Below, piece by piece: positions 1 through 8,214 of a stretch of DNA of 64,000 bases; the stretch's first letter is position 1, and each line of letters starts with the position of its first letter. Made by a program: the position numbers and the translations under genes. The DNA comes from AC-32 sp963763475 (GTDB taxonomy: Bacteria; Actinomycetota; Thermoleophilia; Gaiellales; Gaiellaceae): contig CAVXOR010000004.1 in the NCBI GenBank assembly GCA_963763475.1, positions 62,001-126,000 of the forward strand. Direction: 5' to 3'. The notes below the pieces were generated by a model that was not told where the DNA came from, ran no database searches, and saw nothing but the letters and a program-made list of their open reading frames with translations.

Positions 1-450
1 GGGATCGCGGTCGACGCGGTCGTCTCGGACTTCCTCGCGGGCGCCGCCGAACGGCTCGTGGTCGAGGGCCACCGCCGCGGCGGCGAGCTGCTGTTCGTCG
101 AGGGCCAGGGCTCGCTCGCCCACCCGGCCTACTCGGGCGTCACGCTCGGCCTGATCCACGGCTCGGCGCCGCACGACTTCGTGCTCTGCCACAAGGCCGG
201 GGCCACCGAGGTCGAGGGCTATCCCGGCTACCCGCTGCCGACGCTGACGCAGCTGATCGAGGTGCACGAGCGGATCGCGCTGCCGCTGCGGCCGGCAAGG
301 GTGGCCTGCCTCGCGCTGAACACTTCCGAGCTGGACGAGCCCGCCGCGCTCGCCGCGATCGCCGGCGCCTCCGAGCAGACGGGCCTCCCGGCCGACGACC
401 CGGTTAGGTTCGGCGCGGCCCGGCTGCTGGAGGCCGTCCTGAAGGACTAA
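1..450 (+). CDS. DUF1611 family protein, C-terminal part
   Basis: The window opens inside this gene, so only 149 C-terminal residues and the stop are seen; the frame is open from base 1 and the start lies upstream. The visible part resembles the nucleotide-binding C-terminal half of DUF1611 proteins, the family that includes DgcN of D-glutamate metabolism. Supporting segments are DFLAGAAE at visible residues 10-17 and EGQGSL at 34-39. I assign the family from these segments and general resemblance; the substrate is unknown. The gene ends 62 nt before the next one, and no hairpin terminator is obvious in that gap. Confidence 0.6.
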   Translation, partial: GIAVDAVVSDFLAGAAERLVVEGHRRGGELLFVEGQGSLAHPAYSGVTLGLIHGSAPHDFVLCHKAGATEVEGYPGYPLPTLTQLIEVHERIALPLRPARVACLALNTSELDEPAALAAIAGASEQTGLPADDPVRFGAARLLEAVLKD

Positions 451-512
451 GGAGCCGCTTCCCACATGCCGAAGAACGTGTCAACGTACTAGCCGCCGAT
501 TCGAGGAGGACC

Positions 513-2045
513 GTGAGAGTGAAGAGGGCAAGGGGACTGCTGCTGTGCGCGTGCGCCGCGCTGGCGTGCTGCGCGACAGGCGCCGCCCGAGCCGGGCTGG
601 ATGTGGGAGTGACCGAGGACGCAGGCAAGACCGGCGACGGCGGGGTTTCGTTCTTCGCCGCGCTCAACGACGTCGGACTGAAGGTGAACCGGGTTTCGAT
701 CAACTGGGACGCCGCGACCCCGACCACGATCGCCGGGCAAGCCGAGATCTCCGCCTGGTTGCCGCAGGCGCAGGCTGCGGGCACGCGCATCATCTTCGCC
801 GTCTCGCCGCTGGACGCCCACGGCCTGACGACGACACCGGGTGCCCCCGCCCAGTTCGCCGCCTTCATCACGCAGCTGGCGACCACCTTCCCGACCGTGA
901 AGGACTACGTGATCGGCAACGAGCCGAACCAGCCGCGCTTCTGGCTGCCGCAGTTCCTCCCGGACGGCAAGGCAGTCGCGGCGGCGCAGTACCTACCGGT
1001 GCTGGCGGGCTCGTACGACGCGCTCAAGGCCGTCGACCCCACGATCAACGTGATCGGCGTCGGACTCTCCCCACGCGGGAACGACCAGCCGTTCGGCAAG
1101 AGCAACCGCTCCCGCTCGCCCGTGCGCTTCCTGCACGAGCTCGGCGTTGCCTACAGGGCCAGCCATCGGACGAAGCCGCTGATGGACGAGCTCGCCTACC
1201 ACCCGTACCCGCAAGCGTCGCAGGGGCCGCCGAGCGTCCGCTACGCATGGCCGACGGCGGGCCTGGCGAACCTCGACCGAATCAAGCTGGCCGTCTGGGA
1301 CGCCTTCAACGGCACCGCGCAGCCCACCTTCGCCGAGACGGGCAAGCCTGCCACGAAACCGCTGCGGTTCGACCTCGACGAGGTCGGCTGGCAGGTGCCG
1401 CCGCTGCCGGCGCTGGCGGCGATGTACACCGGTGTCGAGACGGCGGGCACGAAGCTCGTCAGCGAAGCGGACCAGGCCGGCTACTACCGCGAGACGATCA
1501 CGATCGCCGAGTGCGATCCGAGCGTGCGAATGCTCAGCTTCTTCCACCTGATCGACGAGACCGACCTCAAGACCTGGCAGAGCGGGCTCGAGCGTGCCGA
1601 CGGCTCTCACCGCCCCTCGTACGACGCGGTCAAGCAGACGATCGCCCAGACCCACGGCGACTGCCCGACCACACCGGTCAGCTGGCGGCACACGACCGGC
1701 GTCGTGCTCCCGGTCGCAGCGTGGGGGAGCCTCAAGCGCAAGCCGTTGAAGCGCTCCCGCTGGATCTTCACCGCCGGCGCGGGCGAGGAGGCGGACTTCC
1801 GGGCCGGGATCTTCAAGGCCGGGCCGCCGAAGGCCGTGCTGGGCAAGCGCCTCGCTGCCGGGAAGCCCAAGCCGGTGCTCTTCTCGCGCGGCGTGATCAA
1901 GGCAGGCACCCGCCTCGTGTACTTTCCGCAACGCCGGCTGAAGCACGGCCGGTACGTCTACGCGATCCGCATGAGCGCCACGATGAACTCCAAGCGCGCG
2001 AGCATCCTCGTCAGCCGGCCCTTCCTCGTCGGCGCCGGCAAGTGA
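513..2045 (+). CDS. secreted glycoside-hydrolase-like protein
   Basis: A 510-residue protein with an N-terminal basic stretch followed by an Ala/Cys/Leu-rich hydrophobic segment (about residues 8-27), typical of a secretion signal. The body looks like a TIM-barrel glycosidase of the GH5/GH39 kind: GNEPN places a likely acid/base Glu at 137, and LDEVGW a likely nucleophile Glu at 290. The last 130 residues are Lys/Arg-rich and may form a beta-sandwich accessory domain. GTG at 513 sits only 2 nt from the GAGGAGGA at 503-510; GTG at 519 has better spacing and may be the real start. Its stop overlaps the next gene by 4 nt (GTGA). The sugar target cannot be inferred. Confidence 0.65.
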   Translation: MRVKRARGLLLCACAALACCATGAARAGLDVGVTEDAGKTGDGGVSFFAALNDVGLKVNRVSINWDAATPTTIAGQAEISAWLPQAQAAGTRIIFAVSPLDAHGLTTTPGAPAQFAAFITQLATTFPTVKDYVIGNEPNQPRFWLPQFLPDGKAVAAAQYLPVLAGSYDALKAVDPTINVIGVGLSPRGNDQPFGKSNRSRSPVRFLHELGVAYRASHRTKPLMDELAYHPYPQASQGPPSVRYAWPTAGLANLDRIKLAVWDAFNGTAQPTFAETGKPATKPLRFDLDEVGWQVPPLPALAAMYTGVETAGTKLVSEADQAGYYRETITIAECDPSVRMLSFFHLIDETDLKTWQSGLERADGSHRPSYDAVKQTIAQTHGDCPTTPVSWRHTTGVVLPVAAWGSLKRKPLKRSRWIFTAGAGEEADFRAGIFKAGPPKAVLGKRLAAGKPKPVLFSRGVIKAGTRLVYFPQRRLKHGRYVYAIRMSATMNSKRASILVSRPFLVGAGK

Positions 2046-3169
2046 CCGACCCGCGGATCGCACGGCTCGGCGAGCTCGTCGTCGACTACTCGCTCGGCCT
2101 GCAGCCGGGCAAGGTGCTCCGCGTCGACGCACCGCCGGTGGCCGCCCCGCTCGCGGTCGAGATCTACCGCGCCGCCCTCGCGGCGGGCGCTCATCCGTAC
2201 GTCGACCTCCAGCTGGAGCGGCTGCCCGAACTGCTGCTCGCCGAGGCCAACGAGGAGCAGCTCGCTTTCGTCTCGCCGATCGCGAAGGCCGAGCTCGAGC
2301 TCGTGGACGCGATCGTGACCATCTGGTCGGAGTCCAACACGCGGGCGCTCACGCACGTCGATCCGGAGCGCCACCAGCGGCTGATCGGCGCCTCGCAGCA
2401 GCTCGCCAAGCGGCGCTGGGAGCGCATGTCCGCCGGCGACCTCGGCTGGCTCGGGGTGCTCTTCCCGACCGAGGCCCACGCGCAGGACGCGCAGATGTCG
2501 CTTGCCGAGTACGAGCAGTTCGTCTTCCGCGCGTGCCACGTCGAGGAGCCCGGCGATCCGGTCTCGCACTGGCAGGGCGTGCGCGAGGAGCTGGGCGCCC
2601 GCGCCGAGGCGCTGTCCGAGGTCCGCGAGCTGCGCATCGTCGGCCCCGGGACCGACCTCACGCTCGGCGTCGAGGGCCGCCGCTGGCAAGCCGCCGACGG
2701 CCGGTACAACATGCCCGACGGCGAGGTCTACACGAGCCCGCAGGAGACGGTCACCGAGGGCGAGATCAGCTTCGCCTTCCCCGCGCTCTTCCACGGGCGT
2801 GAGGTGACCGGCGTCCGCCTGCGCTTCGAGGGCGGCAAGGTCGTCGAGACCGAGGCCTCACGCGGGCGCGAGCATCTGGAAGCGATGCTCGGCCTGGACG
2901 AGGGTGCACGCCGGCTCGGCGAGGTCGCCTTCGGGCTCAACTACGAGATCGACCGCTTCACGCAGAACACGCTGTTCGACGAGAAGATCGGCGGAACGAT
3001 GCACGTCGCGCTCGGCTCGTCCTTCCGGGACCTCGGCGGCCTCAACGAGTCTGTGCTGCACTGGGACCTGGTCTGCGATATGCGCGAGGACGGCGAGGTC
3101 TACGCGGACGGTGAGCTCCTCTGGCGGGCCGGGCGCTTCCTCGAGACGGCCACGCCCGCGCGTGTCTGA
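2042..3169 (+). CDS. M29-family metallo-aminopeptidase, first copy
   Basis: A 375-residue cytoplasmic aminopeptidase of the M29 (AmpS/AmpT, thermophilic aminopeptidase) family, which removes N-terminal residues from peptides using two metal ions. The expected ligand and catalytic positions are visible: Glu228 in GEVYT, Glu314 in DEKIGGT, His321 in TMHVALG, and His340 with Asp342 in HWDLVCD. Length is near the family norm (about 370-410). I chose GTG at 2042 because it makes a GTGA overlap with the upstream stop and places conserved sequence right at the N terminus. A paralogue follows immediately, so the two probably act together in peptide turnover. Confidence 0.88.
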   Translation: MTDPRIARLGELVVDYSLGLQPGKVLRVDAPPVAAPLAVEIYRAALAAGAHPYVDLQLERLPELLLAEANEEQLAFVSPIAKAELELVDAIVTIWSESNTRALTHVDPERHQRLIGASQQLAKRRWERMSAGDLGWLGVLFPTEAHAQDAQMSLAEYEQFVFRACHVEEPGDPVSHWQGVREELGARAEALSEVRELRIVGPGTDLTLGVEGRRWQAADGRYNMPDGEVYTSPQETVTEGEISFAFPALFHGREVTGVRLRFEGGKVVETEASRGREHLEAMLGLDEGARRLGEVAFGLNYEIDRFTQNTLFDEKIGGTMHVALGSSFRDLGGLNESVLHWDLVCDMREDGEVYADGELLWRAGRFLETATPARV

Positions 3170-4265
3170 GCGCCTGCGCCGCCTGGCCGAGGTGCTCGTC
3201 GGCTACTCGGGCGGGGTCCAGCCGGGCGACCTGACGGTGGTGGAGGGGACGATGAACGTCGAGCCGCTGCTCGAGGAGATCTATGCCGCGGTGCTGCGGG
3301 CGGGCGGCCATCCGGTGGCGCGCTGCACGCCAGAGCTGGACGCGATCCGCCTGAGCGAAGGGAGCGACGAGCAGGTCGAGTGGCTGACCCCGGCCGAGCG
3401 CGAGGACGTCGAGCAGGCGGACGTCTGGATCGTGATCGAATCACCGAGCAACACGAAGGCCTTGACCGGGATCGACCCCCAGCGACAGGCCCGCGTGCAG
3501 CGAGCGCGCATCGGCTGGCGGGAGCGCTATCTCGAGCGCGCCTTGGCCGGCGAGCTGCGCTGGGTGCTCACCGCCTATCCGACGAACGCGGCGGCGCAGG
3601 ACGCCGAGATGTCGCTGGCCGAGTACGAGGACTTCATCTACTGCGCGGCTCTGCTCGACGATGGCGACCCGGTCGCCCGCTGGCGCGAGTTCGCGGACGA
3701 GCTGCAGCGCGTGGTCGAGTTCCTCGGCTCCAGGCAGGAGCTGCGCTTCGTCGCCAAGGGCACCGACCTGAGCTTCGTGGTCGGCGGAGACCGCACGTGG
3801 GTCGCCGCCGACGGGCACGAGAACTTCCCGGACGGCGAGGTCTTCACGGCTCCGCACGACGGCAGCGCGGAAGGCGAGATCACCTTCACCTTCCCGGCCG
3901 TCTTCCGCGGGCGGCAGGTCGACGACGTGCACCTGCGCTTCCACGGCGGCGAGGTGGTCGAGGCCACGGCCACCAGCGGGGAGGAGTTCCTGCAGGAGAT
4001 GGTCGGTTTGGACGAGGGCGCTCGGCGCGTGGGCGAGCTCGCCTTCGGCCTGAACGAGGCCGTCCGCGTCTTCACCCGCAACATCCTCTTCGACGAGAAG
4101 ATCGGCGGGACGATGCACCTGGCGCTCGGCTCGGCCTATCCCGAGTGCGGCGGCACGAACCGCTCGGCGCTGCACTGGGACATGATCTGCGACCTCCGCT
4201 CGGGCGGCGAGGTCTACGCGGACGGGGAGCTCGTCTACCGCGACGGGCGCTTCCTCTCGCTCTGA
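3162..4265 (+). CDS. M29-family metallo-aminopeptidase, second copy
   Basis: A 367-residue paralogue of the preceding gene, with the same M29 landmarks: DGEVFTAP, FDEKIGGTMHLALG and HWDMICDL, giving the Glu, Glu, His and His/Asp metal-site residues. The two proteins align end to end with no large gaps, so this is a tandem duplication that has diverged well beyond recent copying. GTG at 3162 overlaps the upstream stop by 8 nt, implying translational coupling within one transcript. Having two copies may broaden substrate range or allow a mixed oligomer; that is inference. The gene ends in a CTGA overlap with the phosphodiesterase gene. Confidence 0.88.
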   Translation: MSERLRRLAEVLVGYSGGVQPGDLTVVEGTMNVEPLLEEIYAAVLRAGGHPVARCTPELDAIRLSEGSDEQVEWLTPAEREDVEQADVWIVIESPSNTKALTGIDPQRQARVQRARIGWRERYLERALAGELRWVLTAYPTNAAAQDAEMSLAEYEDFIYCAALLDDGDPVARWREFADELQRVVEFLGSRQELRFVAKGTDLSFVVGGDRTWVAADGHENFPDGEVFTAPHDGSAEGEITFTFPAVFRGRQVDDVHLRFHGGEVVEATATSGEEFLQEMVGLDEGARRVGELAFGLNEAVRVFTRNILFDEKIGGTMHLALGSAYPECGGTNRSALHWDMICDLRSGGEVYADGELVYRDGRFLSL

Positions 4266-4750
4266 CGCGCATCGCGGTCATCGCCGACACGCACCTGCCG
4301 CGCGGGCCGCGGCGGCTCCCCGACGCCTGCGTCCGAGAGCTGGAGCGCGCAGACCTGATCCTGCACGCCGGCGACGTGCTGACGGCCTTCGTGCTGCGCG
4401 AGCTCGAGGCCTACGCGCCGGTCGAGGCAGTGTTCGGGAACATGGACGAGCCCGCCCTGCAGGCGGCGCTGCCCGAGCGGCGCGTGGTCGAGGTGGACGG
4501 GATGCGGATCGGGCTCGTGCACATCGCCGGGCCGCGCGCTGGGCGCGAGGAGCGGCTCGTCGCGCGGTTCCCACGTTGCGAGGCGGTCGTCTACGGGCAC
4601 ACCCACGTCCCGCAGCTCGAGCGGCACCGCGGGGTCTGGATCCTCAACCCCGGCAGCCCGACCGAGCGTCGGCGGGCGCCCGCACGCTCGATGCTGGTCG
4701 TCAAAACGGCTCCAGGAGCCGAGCTTGACATCGAACAGGTGTTCGTCTAG
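4262..4750 (+). CDS. YfcE/MJ0936-type metallophosphodiesterase, CTG start
   Basis: A 162-residue calcineurin-like phosphodiesterase of the small YfcE/MJ0936 class, which hydrolyses phosphodiesters with two metals. Motifs appear in order: DTH near residue 9, GD in LHAGDV, GNMDE, and GHTH near residue 116. The family begins directly before this first motif, and the frame has no ATG, GTG or TTG upstream; later ones would remove the catalytic DTH. The only sensible initiator is CTG at 4262, which forms a CTGA overlap with the upstream stop and so can be reached by reinitiation. The last codons contain an SOS box that serves the next gene. Confidence 0.8.
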   Translation: MTRIAVIADTHLPRGPRRLPDACVRELERADLILHAGDVLTAFVLRELEAYAPVEAVFGNMDEPALQAALPERRVVEVDGMRIGLVHIAGPRAGREERLVARFPRCEAVVYGHTHVPQLERHRGVWILNPGSPTERRRAPARSMLVVKTAPGAELDIEQVFV

Positions 4751-4753
4751 CAT
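4725..4753 (+). promoter_or_regulatory. sigma-A-type promoter of the LysM gene
   Basis: A consensus -35 TTGACA (4725-4730), 17-nt spacer and -10 TAGCAT (4748-4753). The ATG at 4762 lies 8 nt after the -10, about where transcription should begin, so the mRNA is probably leaderless. One LexA-type box fills most of the spacer and a second covers the start region. Confidence 0.75.
4732..4745. promoter_or_regulatory. SOS (LexA) box 1
   Basis: CGAACAGGTGTTCG matches the Gram-positive/actinobacterial LexA consensus CGAACRNRYGTTCG at every position. It lies between the -35 and -10, where bound LexA would block RNA polymerase. Confidence 0.85.
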
Positions 4754-4754
4754 G

Positions 4755-4768
4755 CGAACACATGTTCG
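4755..4768. promoter_or_regulatory. SOS (LexA) box 2
   Basis: CGAACACATGTTCG is a second perfect match to CGAACRNRYGTTCG. It starts 23 nt after box 1, about two helical turns, and contains the ATG at 4762, so it covers the predicted transcription start and start codon. Confidence 0.85.
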
Positions 4769-5010
4769 GAAAGATCCTCCTCATCGCAGCGCTGGCATTG
4801 ATCGCCTGGGCCGCGCTCGCCCGTGCCTCACACGGCGCCGGGCCGGAGCAGCGGTACACGGTCCGGCCGGGTGACACGCTCTGGACGATCGCCGTCAAGC
4901 ACTACGCGGGCGACCCTCGCGACGCGATCTACCGCATCGACCGCCGCAATCACCTCGGCCGGAGCGTGCTCGTCCCGGGCCAGCGGCTCGTCCTGCCGTC
5001 AGCCGGCTAG
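4762..5010 (+). CDS. SOS-regulated LysM membrane peptide (YneA/DivS/Rv2719c-like)
   Basis: An 82-residue protein with one N-terminal membrane segment (residues 4-21) and a LysM domain of about 45 residues (YTVRPGDTLWTIA onward), which binds peptidoglycan outside the membrane. SOS control by two perfect LexA boxes plus a TM-LysM layout is the signature of SOS division inhibitors: YneA in Bacillus, DivS in Corynebacterium, Rv2719c in mycobacteria. I infer that it delays cell division after DNA damage. lexA itself, usually adjacent to such genes, is not in this window. The ATG is probably leaderless. The 3' end overlaps the convergent SnoaL-like gene by 12 nt. Confidence 0.75.
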   Translation: MFGKILLIAALALIAWAALARASHGAGPEQRYTVRPGDTLWTIAVKHYAGDPRDAIYRIDRRNHLGRSVLVPGQRLVLPSAG

Positions 5011-5451
5011 TGCCGGCAAGGGCAGGCCGGCCGTGTAGACGCGCTCCCCGGTGAACAGCCGCCGCTCGCGGTCCCACGGGAAGAAGATCGTCACCTTCCA
5101 GGCAAGGCGCTCACCGGTGGGTGCGATCCCGAGCCACTCGGCCTCGTGCGTCCCGGTCACGTCGGCCTCCTCGCAGACGCCCTGCGGGCCGATCACGATG
5201 TTGGTCAGCTGGAAGTGGATGTCGGGGAACGCGCCGAGCAGGCCGCCGTAGAAGCGCGCCGCGCCCTCGTGGCCCTCCCAGCGATGGCCTGTCTGGACGA
5301 GCTCGTAGACGCAGTCGTCGGTCAGCGTCGAGAGCAGGCCCGCGAGATCGCGGTTGTCCTCGGCGACGGAGTGGCGCTTCCAGAGCTCGCGGATGGCGTC
5401 GTGCTCGTCCTGCGAGGGCTCGCGGCGGATCAGCTCGCGGACATCGCCCAT
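4999..5451 (-). CDS. SnoaL-like / NTF2-fold protein
   Basis: A 150-residue protein with the pattern of the SnoaL-like polyketide-cyclase/NTF2 superfamily: an N-terminal helix, a DCVYELV strand, a helix around GAARFYGGLLGAFPD, then beta strands ending in ERVYTAG. Such proteins are small alpha+beta cones that act as isomerases, cyclases or ligand binders. WEGHEGAARFY and VTGTHEAEWLGIAPTG are typical of the ester-cyclase branch. The substrate cannot be told. It is convergent with the LysM gene and 16 nt downstream of the HD-GYP gene on the same strand, so it may be cotranscribed with it. Confidence 0.65.
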   Translation of the reverse strand: MGDVRELIRREPSQDEHDAIRELWKRHSVAEDNRDLAGLLSTLTDDCVYELVQTGHRWEGHEGAARFYGGLLGAFPDIHFQLTNIVIGPQGVCEEADVTGTHEAEWLGIAPTGERLAWKVTIFFPWDRERRLFTGERVYTAGLPLPALAG

Positions 5452-5467
5452 GCGGGCGCGACTCTAC

Positions 5468-6820
5468 TCAGACGGCGCGTTGCAGGGGCTCGTCGAGCCC
5501 GAGCTCGTCCGGCAGCAGCGCCGCCGCGAACATGAACGCGTCCACGACGACCGGCGAGAACTGGGTCCCGCGGCCGGCGCGCACCTCTGCGAGCGCCTCG
5601 TCGCCGGTCAGCGCCCGGTGGTAGGGCCGGTCGGTCGTCATCGCGTCCCAGGCGTCGGCCAGTCCGACGATCGCGGCCTCGAGCGGGATCGCCTCGCCGG
5701 CAAGCCCATCCGGGTAGCCGGCGCCGTCCCAGCGCTCGTGGTGGTGCCTGATGATGGGCACCGCCTCGCGCAGGCGACCGAACTTGGCGACGATGCGCGC
5801 GCCCTCGGCCGAGTGCGTCTTCATCTGGGCGTACTCCCAGAAGTCGAGCTTGTCGGGCTTGACGAGGATCCCGTCGGGGACGGCGATCTTGCCGATGTCG
5901 TGGAAGAGGGAGCCGAAGCGCAGCCCGTCGAGCTGCTGGATGGTCAGGTCGAGCTGGGCGGCGATCGCCATCGCGACCCGCTGCACGCGCAGTGAGTGGC
6001 CGGCCGTGTCCGGGTCCTTGGCCTCGACGGTCGCGTTCAGGGTCTCGATCGCCTCGAGCGAGCTCTCCTCGAGCTTCTCGTAAGAGGCGAGCAGGGCGCG
6101 TGAGCGCTCGCGCAGCTCGCGGGTCTGGCGGGTGAGGGTCTTCGAGGCCCCGCGCACGAGCAGGGCCAGCGCAGCCCAGAGGGCGAGGAGCACGGCCGCG
6201 ACCGTCGCCCAGATCATGTTCCGCCGCGAGGCGAGCGTGTGCTCGAGTCCCTTCGGGTCGGCGTAGATCTCGTAGACGCCGAGCACCTTGTGGCCGTCGG
6301 CAGAGACGATCGGCGCGTAGACCTCGAGCAGATGGTCGAAGCCCAGGCTCTCCTCGACCGCGTCCTCGCCGCCGGAGAGCTCGTCGATGTGGCCGACCGC
6401 GGCGCCGCCCTCGACCGCCTCCCCGAGGTCGCCGTCCATGTCGAAGCGCTGGCCGATGCGGCTCTGCGCGCGGTTCGTCCACGCGAGCACACCGTCGGGG
6501 CGCCAGACCTTGACCGTCACGAGCGCGCGGTTGTGACGCAGCTCGTCGGTGAGGCGGGCCGAGGCATGGCGGCTGACCTGGACCTGTCCGCCGCGGACGA
6601 GCGTGCCGCGCAGGACGCCGTCCACGTACTGCGAGACGCTGGAGCGGCTGTCGGCGACGGCCTGGTCGGAGACCGCGCGCGTCAGTATCGAGCTGAGCAG
6701 GATCCCGCCGGCCGCGACGATCGCCGCGCTGGCGAGCAGGAAGACGCGCAGCAGGGTGACTGACCGCTCGGTCGCAGCCTGCAGGTTCGAACCGGTTCCG
6801 GTCAGGAGTCGCAGTCGCAC
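5468..6820 (-). CDS. membrane-bound HD-GYP cyclic-di-GMP phosphodiesterase with extracytoplasmic sensor
   Basis: A 450-residue protein: membrane segment about 27-46, an extracytoplasmic sensor about 47-200 resembling a single-Cache/PAS fold, a second membrane segment 201-223, a coiled linker to about 262, then an HD-GYP domain. HDIGK gives the HD pair at 307-308, and GYP is at 368-370 with the downstream IP and DRPY conserved. HD-GYP domains degrade cyclic di-GMP, so this likely lowers the messenger in response to an external cue. GTG at 6820 is used. It is divergent from rnz, with 65 nt between start codons. Confidence 0.85.
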   Translation of the reverse strand: MRLRLLTGTGSNLQAATERSVTLLRVFLLASAAIVAAGGILLSSILTRAVSDQAVADSRSSVSQYVDGVLRGTLVRGGQVQVSRHASARLTDELRHNRALVTVKVWRPDGVLAWTNRAQSRIGQRFDMDGDLGEAVEGGAAVGHIDELSGGEDAVEESLGFDHLLEVYAPIVSADGHKVLGVYEIYADPKGLEHTLASRRNMIWATVAAVLLALWAALALLVRGASKTLTRQTRELRERSRALLASYEKLEESSLEAIETLNATVEAKDPDTAGHSLRVQRVAMAIAAQLDLTIQQLDGLRFGSLFHDIGKIAVPDGILVKPDKLDFWEYAQMKTHSAEGARIVAKFGRLREAVPIIRHHHERWDGAGYPDGLAGEAIPLEAAIVGLADAWDAMTTDRPYHRALTGDEALAEVRAGRGTQFSPVVVDAFMFAAALLPDELGLDEPLQRAV

Positions 6821-6873
6821 GGTCCTGCGCTCGGTATCGGATCGAGGCCGCCAGGGCTTGAGTCACCCGACAC

Positions 6874-6879
6874 TAGACT
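6874..6879 (+). promoter_or_regulatory. -10 element of rnz
   Basis: TAGACT lies 6 nt before the rnz ATG, the same geometry as other candidate leaderless starts here. No good -35 is seen at 16-18 nt, so this rests on the -10 and its position only. Confidence 0.4.
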
Positions 6880-6885
6880 CCGGCC

Positions 6886-7881
6886 ATGGATCTGGACCTC
6901 GTTTTCTTCGGCACCTCGGGCTCGGTTCCGACCGCTCAGCGCGGGCCGTCGGCGCTGCTCCTGCGCCGCGGCGGCGAGCGCCTGCTGTTCGACTGCGGCG
7001 AGGGCACGCAGCGGCAGATGCTGCGCTCGTCCGTCGGCCTGGTCGAGCTGCGCGAAGTGTTCGTCTCGCACTTCCACGCCGATCACTACCTCGGCCTGCC
7101 GGGGATGCTGAAGACCTTCGCTCTGCGCGGCCGCGACCTGCCGCTGACGATCTACGGGCCGCCAGGCCTGAATGAGCTCTTCGGCGCGCTGCGCCGGGTC
7201 TTCGGGAAGCTGACGTATCAGCTGGAGCTCGTCGAACTGCGGCCCGGAGACGTACTCGAGCGCGGTGAATACAACCTCGTCACCTTTCCGGTTGCGCACG
7301 CCGTCCAGTCGCTCGGCTTCGCGCTGCTCGAGCACCCACGGCCCGGGCGCTTCGACGTCGGCGCGGCGGATGCGCTGGGCGTCCCGGCAGGGCCGGCGCG
7401 TGGGCTGCTGCAGGCCGGCGAGTCGATCACGCTCGAAGACGACCGCGTGGTCACGCCCGACGAGGTGCTTGGCCCCCCGCGCCCCGGACGTAAGGTCGTG
7501 CTCAGCGGCGACACGGCGCCCTCGGCGACGGTGCTCGAGGCGTCGCGCGGGGCGGAGGTGCTCGTCCACGAGGCGACCTTTCTCGAGGAGGAACGCGACC
7601 GCGCGCGGGAGACCGGGCACGCGACGGCGCTCGAGGCAGCGGAGCTCGCGCGCGAGGCCGAGGTCGGCCTGCTTGCGCTGACGCACCTCTCGAACCGCTA
7701 CTTCGGGCCCGAGGTCGTCCGCGAGGCGCGTACGATCTTCTCCGAGACCGTGGTGCCGAAGGACTTCGACGTGATCGACGTGCCGTTCCCCGAGCGGGGC
7801 TCGCCGCGCCTGCTCAAGGGTGGGGTGCTGCACCGCCGCGAGACCGACCAGCCCGAGCCCGCGCCGGAGGCCGTCACGTGA
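6886..7881 (+). CDS. rnz: ribonuclease Z
   Basis: A 331-residue metallo-beta-lactamase-fold endonuclease that trims the 3' end of pre-tRNA. The zinc motif SHFHADH places ligands at His62, His64, Asp66 and His67; GTQRQML and GLPGMLKTF are typical of the family. SGDTAPS supplies the later Asp ligand and LTHLSNRY the C-terminal His. Length matches bacterial RNase Z (about 305-330). The start ATG is preceded by a -10-like TAGACT rather than a Shine-Dalgarno. It overlaps the next small gene by a GTGA. Confidence 0.93.
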   Translation: MDLDLVFFGTSGSVPTAQRGPSALLLRRGGERLLFDCGEGTQRQMLRSSVGLVELREVFVSHFHADHYLGLPGMLKTFALRGRDLPLTIYGPPGLNELFGALRRVFGKLTYQLELVELRPGDVLERGEYNLVTFPVAHAVQSLGFALLEHPRPGRFDVGAADALGVPAGPARGLLQAGESITLEDDRVVTPDEVLGPPRPGRKVVLSGDTAPSATVLEASRGAEVLVHEATFLEEERDRARETGHATALEAAELAREAEVGLLALTHLSNRYFGPEVVREARTIFSETVVPKDFDVIDVPFPERGSPRLLKGGVLHRRETDQPEPAPEAVT

Positions 7882-8105
7882 GCGCGCTGGTTCAGGTCGC
7901 GCTCGCGGAGACGGTCGCCGAGGCGGAGGAGATCGAGTCGATGCTGCGCGAGGCCGGGATCGAGGTCGAGCTCGAGAGCGCGGTCGACCACCACCCGCGC
8001 GAGGTCGACGACACGCCGCTGAAGGTCTTCGTCCCGGAGGACCAGCTCGAGGCGGCGCGCGAGGCGATCGAGGCGATGACCGAGCCCGACGATCCGGACG
8101 TCTGA
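7878..8105 (+). CDS. DUF2007-like small protein
   Basis: A 75-residue acidic protein. The pattern (short strand, helix AEAEEIESMLREAGIEV, strand, then LKVFVPEDQLEAAREAIEAM) matches the DUF2007 'putative signal transducing protein' fold, which resembles PII/GlnB-like small domains. No catalytic residues are evident and its role is unknown. It overlaps rnz by 4 nt (GTGA) and is followed directly by the methyltransferase frame, so the three are probably one transcript. Confidence 0.6.
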   Translation: MSALVQVALAETVAEAEEIESMLREAGIEVELESAVDHHPREVDDTPLKVFVPEDQLEAAREAIEAMTEPDDPDV

Positions 8106-8214
8106 CTTCTTCTCGAGCCACGCGGCCGTCTACGACCGGCTGCGTCCCTACGACGCGAACTGGAAAGAGGTCGCCGCGACGCTGATCCGCGAGGCCGACC
8201 TGGCCGGCCGCCGC

